NCBI GenBank assembly: GCA_027349615.1
Contig: DAIEML010000163.1
Coordinates: forward strand, 1 to 5,250
Direction of reading: 5' to 3'
DNA: 5,250 bases
From: Ignavibacteriales bacterium
GTDB taxonomy: Bacteria; Bacteroidota; Ignavibacteria; Ignavibacteriales; Ignavibacteriaceae
Within the stretch, counting starts at the first letter, position 1; each line of letters begins with the position of its first letter. The notes below the pieces were generated by a model that did no database searches, was not told the origin of the DNA, and saw nothing but the letters and a program-made list of their open reading frames with translations. This document shows positions 1 to 5,250 of the stretch, in pieces. The position numbers were made by a program, and so were the translations under genes.

Positions 1-354
<354 letters not shown>

Positions 355-411
355 TTAATATCTCCTAATTCTTATTTATTTATTTTAAAATGTTCAGATA
401 AAAATCTTTTT

Positions 412-441
412 TTTATAATTTAAACTTAGGCAAAGGGTAAA
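412..441 (-). promoter_or_regulatory. Possible sigma70-like promoter for eno
   Basis: Read on the minus strand, TTTACC (436-441) is followed 18 nt later by TATAAA (412-417), about 57 nt upstream of the eno ATG. The hexamers are imperfect and the spacer is very AT-rich, so chance matches are likely. A second TTTGCC (429-434) is too close to that -10 to pair with it. Confidence 0.25.
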
Positions 442-504
442 GAAAAAAAAAGTTCACTTTTAAGTAGACAGCGTGATAGTGCAAAAATTTCAAAAAAAAA
501 TGTT

Positions 505-532
505 TTGCTACACTTTTCATTTTATCTTTAAT
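505..532 (+). promoter_or_regulatory. Possible sigma70-like promoter for the EamA transporter
   Basis: TTGCTA (505-510) and TTTAAT (527-532) are spaced by 16 nt, some 77 nt before the ATG at 610. A small inverted repeat, TTTCAT (515-520) and ATGAAA (531-536), overlaps the same stretch. This is weak evidence in AT-rich DNA. No other signal stands out in the divergent spacer 355-609. Confidence 0.22.
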
Positions 533-609
533 GAAATTATTTATCAAAATGAAAATTATTTTTTATGTTTAATCGTTTAATTTTTTCCATATTAAAACCG
601 AATTCATAA

Positions 610-1548
610 ATGCCTAAAGAAAATTTCAAGTCATATCTTGCATACATAAGTGTCTGTGTATTTTGGGGGACTACTTATCTTGCAATAAAAATTGGAGTAT
701 CACAAATTCCGCCGTTTATTTTTGCAGGCATAAGATGGTTCGCTGCGGGCTTAATATTAGTAATTTTCTTGTTATTTAAAGGAAATAAATTCCCAGGCTT
801 AAAAGATTTTGTACACATTGCCTTCACCGGAATTTGTTTGGTGGGAATCAGCAACGGGCTTTTAGCAACAGCAGAACAATGGCTTCCAAGCGGAATTTCA
901 TCTTTAATTATTACTACAATTCCTTTCTGGATTGTTGGTATGGAAGCGTTTCTGCCCACCGGGCCAAAACTAAATTTGAAAATTTTTGCCGGATTATTTC
1001 TTGGTTTGCTAGGTGTTTTTTTAATCATGAGCCACGACTGGAAAAATTTATTTGATAAATCTTATTTGGCAGGAATAATCAGCTTAGTATTTTCAATGAT
1101 CGCATGGTCATTCGGCTCAGTATATTCAAAATATAAAAAAATTAAAATAGATTTGTTCTTTGGAATTGCTTTAGAAATGCTTGTTGCCGGAGTATTCCAA
1201 ATTTTAGTAGGATTAGCATTAGGTGAAGGCTCAAAATTTCAGATTGATGAAAAAGGATTGCTCGCAATAATTTATTTAATGATTTTCGGTTCCATCGTAG
1301 GTTACAGCTCATACATTTACGCTTTAACTCATCTGCCATTATCATTTGTTTCAACCTACGCATATGTAAATCCAGTGATTGCTTTACTGTTGGGATGGTC
1401 TGTGCTCGGCGAAGAGTTGAATTGGATGATTGTAATTGCTGCGGTTGTAATTTTTATTGGAGTAACAATCGTAAGAAGCGGTACCGTTCAGCAGCAAAAA
1501 ATATCAATTAAAGATAAACCATTTTCATCACCAAGTGAGATAGAATAA
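610..1548 (+). CDS. EamA/DMT-superfamily transporter, ten transmembrane segments (YedA-like)
   Basis: This 312-residue inner-membrane protein has the two-fold EamA (10-TMS drug/metabolite transporter) architecture. Likely helices are at about 8-28, 36-56, 68-86, 95-114, 123-140, 152-171, 181-203, 215-237, 245-265 and 271-289. Family signatures are FWGTTYLAIKIG (18-29), the end-of-repeat stretch GLLGVFLIMS (132-141), AWSFGSVYSKY (165-175), and STYAYVNPVIALLLGW (248-263) followed by GEEL (267-270). Spacing and motifs most resemble Escherichia coli YedA and its relatives. Such proteins usually export metabolites or amino acids, but the substrate cannot be read from sequence. The tail from about 291 is polar and probably cytoplasmic. 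The start is forced: an in-frame TAA (607-609) touches the ATG and the next Met is far inside. No Shine-Dalgarno sequence is visible. Its 3' end converges on the GNAT gene with 36 bp between them. Confidence 0.95.
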   Translation: MPKENFKSYLAYISVCVFWGTTYLAIKIGVSQIPPFIFAGIRWFAAGLILVIFLLFKGNKFPGLKDFVHIAFTGICLVGISNGLLATAEQWLPSGISSLIITTIPFWIVGMEAFLPTGPKLNLKIFAGLFLGLLGVFLIMSHDWKNLFDKSYLAGIISLVFSMIAWSFGSVYSKYKKIKIDLFFGIALEMLVAGVFQILVGLALGEGSKFQIDEKGLLAIIYLMIFGSIVGYSSYIYALTHLPLSFVSTYAYVNPVIALLLGWSVLGEELNWMIVIAAVVIFIGVTIVRSGTVQQQKISIKDKPFSSPSEIE

Positions 1549-1584
1549 AATTTAATTGTTAAATATTTCTCGGCAATTTTCAAC

Positions 1585-2193
1585 TCAATTTTTAATTGTC
1601 AAGAAGTACCTCATCATCGGCCTTGTCCGCGATCTTTTTTCAACCTCAACGAATCCTGCTTTTTCAAATGCCGAAGGTATTCCAGTCCACGCAAAAGCAG
1701 CAGGAATATCTTTACTGTAAGGAACAGTCGGATAAGCTTCAATAATTTTTACGCCTTTTGATTTGCAAAATTTAATTGCAGCTTTTATAAGTTCAATCGA
1801 GATACCTTGCCTTCTAAATTTCTTATCGATAAAGAAACATGAAATTGACCAAACCGGCTTGTCGTCAATTCTTTTTAGTACTTTTGAGTTTTCTAATCTT
1901 ATATATTCTTCTCTCGGCGCAACCGCGCACCATCCAATCGGCTCATCATTATAGTAGGCAAGAATGCCTATTGTTTCATTTGCGTTGACTAATTTCTTCA
2001 TCGCTTTTTTATTTCCTTCCCCAGACTGCTCTTTAAATTCAGATCGCTTGAGCCGCCAAGCCATACACCAGCATCCCCCGCATGCGCCTCTTTCGCCGAA
2101 TAACTTTTCAAAGTCTTTCCATCTTGATTTTTCAAGCGGATGAAAGCTTAAATTCTTTTTGTCTACAATTATTTTATTAGTCGACTTTTTCAT
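1585..2193 (-). CDS. GNAT-family N-acetyltransferase with Cys-rich N-terminal motif
   Basis: This 202-residue cytoplasmic protein probably transfers an acetyl group from acetyl-CoA to an amine; the acceptor is unknown. The acetyl-CoA pyrophosphate-binding motif A is seen as CFFIDKKFRRQGISIELIKA (119-138), with the R-x-x-G core RRQGIS (127-132). The preceding strand holds EPIGWCAVAPREEY (84-97), and AFEKAGFVEVEKRSRTRPMM (175-194) is the usual motif-B end. The N-terminal stretch GACGGCWCMAWR (36-47) carries three close cysteines (38, 41, 43). Similar Cys/Trp clusters occur in a recognisable GNAT subgroup; whether they bind a metal or the substrate is unknown to me. The start is well defined, because an in-frame TAG lies four codons upstream. 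No clear ribosome binding site is present. It is probably the last gene of a short minus-strand series, 67 bp after the DUF4440-like gene, with a palindrome in the gap. Confidence 0.9.
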   Translation of the reverse strand: MKKSTNKIIVDKKNLSFHPLEKSRWKDFEKLFGERGACGGCWCMAWRLKRSEFKEQSGEGNKKAMKKLVNANETIGILAYYNDEPIGWCAVAPREEYIRLENSKVLKRIDDKPVWSISCFFIDKKFRRQGISIELIKAAIKFCKSKGVKIIEAYPTVPYSKDIPAAFAWTGIPSAFEKAGFVEVEKRSRTRPMMRYFLTIKN

Positions 2194-2213
2194 AATTTTT
2201 TTCTAATTCTTCG

Positions 2214-2237
2214 TAGAACAGACTTAAGTCTGTTCTA
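2214..2237. repeat. Perfect 24-bp palindrome (REP-like element or operator)
   Basis: TAGAACAGACTT is followed directly by its exact reverse complement AAGTCTGTTCTA, a 12-bp arm with no spacer and a CTTAAG centre. It lies in the 67-bp gap between the DUF4440-like stop and the GNAT start. No T-run follows closely on either strand, so it does not look like a standard intrinsic terminator, although a transcript crossing it could form a hairpin. Size and position fit a dispersed short palindromic repeat, or a dimer-binding operator for the GNAT gene. Only one copy is present in this window. Confidence 0.85.
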
Positions 2238-2260
2238 AGGTAATATTATGAAATAGGAAT

Positions 2261-2635
2261 TTACTTTTGTAAAAGTGTTCCTTGATGAAAAATCATTTTC
2301 CATTTATCACCGAACAATTTCCAGATAGAGCTTCTTAAAGATTCATTCTCAATACTGTTTTCTGCATTAAATTTTGTTTCACGAAAGTTTGCCAGCACAA
2401 CAGTTTCTGATAAATTCAATATTCGAAAATCAGAGATTGCCATCTTAGCAGTCGATTCATTTTGCAGAGCATCAATAACTTGCTGCCTATTATAAGTCCG
2501 ACCAGAGCATCCAATCTCCATAAAATCTTCAGCTAATAACTGCTCAATTTCATTTGATGATTTGCGGACAGCTGGCTGCAATAATTTTTCTTCAAGCTGA
2601 AGGATAGTTTCTCTAATAGAATTTTCTTTTAGCAT
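2261..2635 (-). CDS. DUF4440 / NTF2-like small protein
   Basis: This 124-residue soluble protein looks like the DUF4440 branch of the NTF2-like (SnoaL-type) cone fold. The order of elements fits: an N-terminal amphipathic helix with LEEKLLQPAVRKSSNEIEQL (14-33), LLAEDFMEIGCSGRTYNRQQ (33-52), then beta strands with ISDFRILNLSETVVLANFRE (67-86). It ends in RSSIWKLFGDKWKMIFHQGT (101-120); the W-K-M-x-F-H-Q-G-T ending is typical of DUF4440. Length matches a single domain. Members of this fold range from ketosteroid-isomerase-like enzymes to ligand-binding proteins; no catalytic assignment is possible here. The start is fixed by an in-frame TAG two codons before the ATG; no good ribosome binding site is visible. 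It lies 62 bp downstream of the small membrane gene and upstream of the GNAT gene, all on the same strand. Confidence 0.85.
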   Translation of the reverse strand: MLKENSIRETILQLEEKLLQPAVRKSSNEIEQLLAEDFMEIGCSGRTYNRQQVIDALQNESTAKMAISDFRILNLSETVVLANFRETKFNAENSIENESLRSSIWKLFGDKWKMIFHQGTLLQK

Positions 2636-2697
2636 AATCTAAAGTTTTAATTTTTATTATCCCATCACTTGAAGTCTAGGGCAGTATGAATTGAATA

Positions 2698-3000
2698 TTA
2701 AACAACCGCGTTGTTATTGTTTTTTACTCGTTTTTCTTTCACAAATCTAACAACAAACCTAATTAATATTCCAATAAAGAAACTCAGCAATGTTCTACTA
2801 AAATAAATTCCGAAATTAAAAACAGAAAATATTCTAATCTTTGTTCCAATCGCCCCGGCAAGAATTGCCGCAGCAATGTAAATTAACCATTTCTGAATTA
2901 TAACGGGCTGCTTTAGTCTTTGCGAGTATTTATAACCAGCAAAGCCAAACAAAACGTAAGCAATTATAAATGTGGCTGCATCGATATATGATTTTTCCAT
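2698..3000 (-). CDS. Small three-helix membrane protein, unknown function
   Basis: I do not recognise this 100-residue protein. It has three hydrophobic segments at about 8-25, 37-55 and 64-86, separated by short basic loops (KYSQRLKQ, 24-31). The tail after 87 is strongly basic, then Asn-rich (KEKRVKNNNNAVV), which would place the C-terminus in the cytoplasm by the positive-inside rule. There is no signal peptide and no cysteine. An in-frame TAG two codons before the ATG fixes the start; the only Shine-Dalgarno-like bases (AGGAA) abut the ATG. It may be the first gene of a three-gene minus-strand unit. A likely decayed copy of its middle section lies just upstream at 3102-3209, which supports it being a real gene family. 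Confidence 0.65.
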   Translation of the reverse strand: MEKSYIDAATFIIAYVLFGFAGYKYSQRLKQPVIIQKWLIYIAAAILAGAIGTKIRIFSVFNFGIYFSRTLLSFFIGILIRFVVRFVKEKRVKNNNNAVV

Positions 3001-3029
3001 TTCCTAAACCCTTAAGTTGTAATTATTCT

Positions 3030-3064
3030 ATTATAGTGTGAACCCAAATGGATAAATAAGTCAA
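3030..3064 (-). promoter_or_regulatory. Promoter-like TATAAT upstream of the small membrane gene
   Basis: On the minus strand a perfect TATAAT (3030-3035) lies 29 nt before the ATG at 3000. A TTGACT (3059-3064) is also present, but the 23-nt spacing is too long for an ordinary sigma70 promoter. The -10 may therefore work with a poorer -35, or the pair may be chance. Transcription from here would leave a very short leader. Confidence 0.35.
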
Positions 3065-3101
3065 ACTATTAATTTTCTTTTTGAATTATTAATTTTCATC
3101 G

Positions 3102-3209
3102 TTAGCTCGCCCATTTCATCAACCCTATCATCATTCTGTAAAGTGGAGCTGCAAATGTTTGCGTAACTTAATTAATTCCAAAATTAAAAACAGAAAATAA
3201 TTTAGTTAT
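3102..3209 (-). pseudogene. Decayed partial copy of the neighbouring three-helix membrane gene
   Basis: Positions 3174-3199 match 2806-2831 inside the 100-residue gene at 25 of 26 bases, in the same orientation and the same codon phase. The one difference is a silent TTC/TTT change. Read on the minus strand, this stretch gives ITKLFSVFNFGIN, then an in-frame TAA (3168-3170), then VTQTFAAPLYRMMIGLMKW and AS before a terminal TAA (3102-3104). The intact gene has IRIFSVFNFGIY at the matching place, followed by a hydrophobic helix of similar length. No homologous N-terminal part is recognisable above 3209 in any frame. I infer the remnant of a duplicated or divergent paralogue; a chance match in AT-rich DNA is possible but less likely. 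Confidence 0.45.
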
Positions 3210-3299
3210 TTTTAATTTCAACTATTCAAAATCAAATTAGAATTTATTTTATAAAAAGGCATAGAGATCACGTATAGCAACATAGATTGTAATTTTTAT

Positions 3300-3327
3300 T
3301 TGTCAGATTAAAATTTATTCTTATTTT
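3300..3327 (+). promoter_or_regulatory. Possible promoter for the five-helix membrane protein
   Basis: TTGTCA (3300-3305) and TATTTT (3322-3327) are 16 nt apart, about 68 nt before the ATG at 3395. The -35 match is good and the -10 match is mediocre. Apart from this and the pseudogene remnant, I see nothing definable in the spacer 3001-3394. Confidence 0.25.
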
Positions 3328-3394
3328 AATTACATAATATTCTTCCACGTGCGGATTAAACTATTTCTTATTTACATTTAACGGAGAATCTCAA

Positions 3395-3985
3395 ATGAGC
3401 ATTGGCGAAATCGGGCTCGTTCCTAACGATACTTTTGTACCTAAGATAGAAGTTGCAAAACAATGGTGGGTACTTATTCCTTTGGCAATAATGATTGCCG
3501 CTATTTCAAGTCATGTTCTCTGGTTTATAAATTTTGTTCATGTATTCGGAGGAATATTATGGACAGGCACCGACCTTTTTATGGGATTCATGATCGGCCC
3601 GATAATGAGAAGGATTTCTATTCAAGCACGCCGGGAGGTAATTCTTCGCTTAATGCCGAAAATGCTTTTCTATATGCCGCTTCTTTCAATTGTTACTACA
3701 ACCGCCGGATGGTATATGGCGGAGTGGCTTGGATTTTTTTCAATGCCGTTTCCTTATGCGTGGTGGCTTATCTCCGCGCTTTCTATTGTTGCAATTTTAA
3801 CTGTCCAAGGATTGGGAATTCTGCTCCCAACAAATCTTAAAATTTATTTTGAAATGAGAAAAGAAAAACCGGATGGACAAAAGATTCAGCGGCTGATGAA
3901 AACTTATGTAAAAGTTGTTGCAATCCAGGGATTGATGCAGGTTGGGATAATTGTTGTAATGTCGCGATTCGCTACAGGAGTTTAA
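3395..3985 (+). CDS. Five-helix integral membrane protein with His/Trp motif (CopD/DUF2269-like, tentative)
   Basis: This 196-residue inner-membrane protein has hydrophobic segments at about 25-43, 44-68, 90-109, 121-145 and 170-192. A short basic loop (MRRISIQARREVILR, 71-85) and a cytoplasm-like loop rich in Lys/Arg/Asp (152-169) separate them. The signature is NFVHVFGGILWTGTDLFMGF (46-65): a helix with His49, then G-G-x-L-W-x-G. That pattern recalls membrane families such as CopD, DUF2269 and the PuuD urate hydroxylase membrane domain, where a helix-borne His and nearby Trp/Gly are conserved. This is similarity of pattern only. His40 sits nine residues before His49, so a heme- or metal-binding role can be imagined but not shown. 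GGAG (3383-3386), 8 nt before the ATG, decides the start. It is a single gene convergent with the hexosaminidase-like gene. Confidence 0.85.
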   Translation: MSIGEIGLVPNDTFVPKIEVAKQWWVLIPLAIMIAAISSHVLWFINFVHVFGGILWTGTDLFMGFMIGPIMRRISIQARREVILRLMPKMLFYMPLLSIVTTTAGWYMAEWLGFFSMPFPYAWWLISALSIVAILTVQGLGILLPTNLKIYFEMRKEKPDGQKIQRLMKTYVKVVAIQGLMQVGIIVVMSRFATGV

Positions 3986-4006
3986 TTAAAAATGATTATA
4001 TAAAAG

Positions 4007-4031
4007 AATGACTGACTTAGTTAAATCTTTT
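4007..4031 (+). terminator. Weak candidate terminator after the five-helix membrane gene
   Basis: TGACT and AGTTA can form a 5-bp stem (one G-U pair) around a GACTT loop. A run of seven T begins a few bases later (about 4028). The stem is very weak, so this is only a suggestion. It sits about 22 nt past the stop codon, which is a sensible place. Confidence 0.2.
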
Positions 4032-4169
4032 TTTCTTCACAGCTTCATTTCTTTTGTATTTCCTTTGCTTCTTTAGAATCGGCATATTATTAACGCCATC
4101 ATCAAACAAGCTATATTCAAACTCCGGCAGGAATCGTATATTACTGCCTCCGGCAAATATCTCACTTCT
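4017..4169 (-). pseudogene. Start-less 50-codon open frame, possible 3' gene remnant
   Basis: Between an in-frame TAA at 4170-4172 and the TAA at 4017-4019 the minus strand reads 50 sense codons without a credible start. The only ATG comes at codon 29. The peptide contains GGSNIRFLPEFEYSLFDDGV (7-26) and then a very basic end (KKQRKYKRNEAVKKKRF). Its mixed composition looks more protein-like than most AT-rich spacer translations, and its 5' part runs into the repeat array. It could be the surviving tail of a gene, or chance. I recognise no family. Confidence 0.2.
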
Positions 4170-4592
4170 TTATTCAAACTTCCCTTAATCTCTAAATTGC
4201 CGGTCAAACCTCATTTTTCAAACAATATTCGTTATTTTTAAATCCCAGCGCTCATTTTACAATCTCGGGCGGTATTTTAAGAAATTTTTTCTCGTTTTAT
4301 AGAACCAGCCGTCATTTTGGCAATCCACATTGTCATTTTAGCAAATTTTTTCTCTTTTTAAGAAACCAGGCGACGTTTTACGATACCAAACTGCCATTTT
4401 ACGATCCCTGACATCAATTTAACATTCCGGATTGTCTTTTTTAAATTCCGAAATACCATTTAACAATCTCACGGGTCATTTTACTTGCCTCAAAGCAGTA
4501 AATGGATCTAAACTTATTGTTCTGCTTTCTTAAAATTCCTTCTTTAAAGATCTAACGATATTTTTAAACTCCGCCGGTATTTCTAAAAATTT
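4160..4592. repeat. Degenerate tandem array with 20-21 bp period
   Basis: A loose unit recurs across this non-coding spacer: about seven variable, often G/C-rich bases, then a T-rich core like TCATTTTA, then an AATCC-like end. The position matching the A of ATTTT falls at 4213, 4234, 4254, 4274, 4294, 4314, 4335, 4355, 4375, 4396, 4416, 4437, 4458 and 4478. Steps are all 20 or 21 bp, with a mean of about 20.4. Weaker units continue on both sides (a core at 4172; later ones ending CT or CC at 4509, 4530, 4553 and 4572). Clear examples are GTCATTTTGGCAATCC (4311-4326), GCCATTTTACGATCC (4393-4407) and GGTCATTTTACTTGCC (4474-4489). Mixed 20 and 21 steps rule out a conserved reading frame. It lies between two convergent gene ends, so it is not an obvious promoter region. 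Function is unknown. Confidence 0.75.
4266..4387. repeat. Two adjacent 61-bp higher-order repeats inside the array
   Basis: Positions 4266-4326 and 4327-4387 align without gaps at 40 of 61 bases by hand count. Each equals three basic units. Both carry the identical 12-mer AAATTTTTTCTC (4282-4293 and 4343-4354), which is absent from the other units. This suggests that part of the array grew by duplication of a three-unit block, followed by divergence. Confidence 0.6.
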
Positions 4593-4649
4593 AAATTGAA
4601 AAATTAATCTCTAAATATTTCATTCTTACTGTGTCAGTTTCCAATTTTA

Positions 4650-5250
4650 CTATTTTATCTCAACTGCTTTAATTAATTTTTCAATTGCTGAAACCATTTC
4701 CAGTTCAGCTTGTCCGTAAGGTTTTTTCGCCTCGTCAATTAATTTCATTTTTTGATTAAGCCAATCTTTATCTGCTTTTTGATTTAATGAAATTAATCTC
4801 ACAGCTTCCAATCCAGCTTCGGAAATATTTTTCAGATTTAAAGACATCGGTTCAATTTCCCGCAAGATGGGAGAAAGAATAATTGTATGCTCAAGCTCGG
4901 GATAATTATTTACCCAAAGATTCATCCAGAAAATTATACTTTGCTTGAAAGCCAAATTTCCTTTTAAGAATTCATCAACATAATTTCTAAAGTGAACATC
5001 AATTATTGATTCTGGCCGTGCCGCATCAACAACTCTTGTGTAAGGAGAATAGGAAGTATAATGAACTCCCTGCGAATGACGCTTGTATCCTTTTACCGGT
5101 TCAATTACATCGACAAAAGTTTTTAACGCCGAAATGTCTTGATCATTTGTTAATCTTCTCAGCATAACATCATAATTTTTAATTTGTGTTGTGCCGAAAT
5201 CTTCAAGCTCATAATTTATAATTTCAAGACGGCGGTACATATCATCAACA
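4650..5250 (-). CDS. C-terminal ~199 residues of a probable GH20 beta-N-acetylhexosaminidase, runs off right edge
   Basis: The frame is open to the window edge: Val-Asp-Asp precedes the first Met at 5240, so that Met is internal. Residues are numbered from it. The region is mostly helical. It contains RRLEIINYELEDFGTTQIKN (3-22), DISALKTFVDVIEPVKGYKR (35-54), RVVDAARPES (69-78), then WVNNYPELEHTIILSPILRE (109-128), EPMSLNLKNISEAGLEAVRL (130-149) and a short helical end. The E-P-V-K-G-Y, V-D-A-A-R-P-E-S and W-x-N-N...S-P-x-L-x-E...P-x-S-x-x-L patterns recall the C-terminal helical extension of large bacterial family-20 glycoside hydrolases, which release terminal GlcNAc/GalNAc from chitin- or glycan-derived oligosaccharides. 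The catalytic barrel with its Asp-Glu pair lies outside the window, so the assignment rests on recall of this tail. The stop is TAG. The 20-bp array starts about 58 bp downstream. Confidence 0.6.
   Translation of the reverse strand, partial: VDDMYRRLEIINYELEDFGTTQIKNYDVMLRRLTNDQDISALKTFVDVIEPVKGYKRHSQGVHYTSYSPYTRVVDAARPESIIDVHFRNYVDEFLKGNLAFKQSIIFWMNLWVNNYPELEHTIILSPILREIEPMSLNLKNISEAGLEAVRLISLNQKADKDWLNQKMKLIDEAKKPYGQAELEMVSAIEKLIKAVEIK

Noticed and set aside
675..1363. Several open frames of 73-117 codons overlapping the EamA gene, on both strands
   Set aside because: They lie wholly inside a clear transporter gene in other frames and show no recognisable features.
1549..1584. Bidirectional terminator between the convergent EamA and GNAT genes
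   Set aside because: Only short AATTG/CAATT matches are present; no GC-rich stem or proper T-run could be found.
2263..2276. Small inverted repeat ACTTTT-GT-AAAAGT at the 3' end of the DUF4440-like gene
   Set aside because: The stem is short and AT-only, encoded by the last codons (LLQK); no T-run follows, so it is not a convincing terminator.
3463..3840. 125-codon plus-strand frame inside the five-helix membrane gene
   Set aside because: It is a +2 shadow of the main frame, which has the ribosome binding site and clear transmembrane segments.
4160..4592. CRISPR array
   Set aside because: The units are highly diverged and contiguous, with no constant repeat, no unique spacers of uniform size, and no cas genes nearby.
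4628..4638. ACTG-TGT-CAGT mini-hairpin just past the stop of the hexosaminidase-like gene
   Set aside because: A 4-bp stem with no adjacent T-run on the minus strand is too weak to call a terminator.

Overview
The window is AT-rich chromosomal DNA from a bacterium using ATG starts and the standard code. Protein style (Lys/Ile/Asn-rich), very weak or absent Shine-Dalgarno signals before several genes, and a glycan-degrading enzyme next to long AT-rich spacers suggest a member of the Bacteroidota/Ignavibacteriota (FCB) group. That placement is an impression from the sequence, not a proven assignment. There are no rRNA or tRNA genes, insertion sequences or CRISPR arrays.

Layout. The left edge holds the N-terminal quarter of enolase (eno, minus strand), reading off the window. 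A 255-bp AT-rich divergent spacer separates it from a complete ten-helix EamA/DMT-type transporter (610-1548, plus). Converging on that gene is a minus-strand series, read right to left: a 100-residue three-helix membrane protein (3000-2698), a DUF4440/NTF2-like protein (2635-2261) and a GNAT acetyltransferase with a Cys-rich N-terminus (2193-1585). Gaps of 62 and 67 bp make co-transcription possible. The second gap carries a perfect 24-bp palindrome. The 394-bp spacer 3001-3394 holds a promoter-like TATAAT and what looks like a decayed partial copy of the 100-residue membrane gene. Next comes a plus-strand five-helix membrane protein with a good ribosome binding site (3395-3985). At the right edge, on the minus strand, lies the C-terminal ~199 residues of a large protein that most resembles the helical tail of family-20 beta-N-acetylhexosaminidases.

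The most unusual part is the 664-bp spacer between the convergent 3' ends of the last two genes (3986-4649). It has no convincing gene. Most of it is a highly degenerate tandem array with a persistent 20-21 bp period: a T-rich core of the form TCATTTTA recurs at least 14 times in step, each usually followed by an AATCC-like end. It is not CRISPR-like and cannot be a simple coding repeat, because 20- and 21-bp steps are mixed.

Functionally the genes are mixed: glycolysis (enolase), small-molecule export (EamA), acetyl transfer (GNAT), unknown small proteins and probable amino-sugar release (GH20-like). I see no evidence that they form one pathway.
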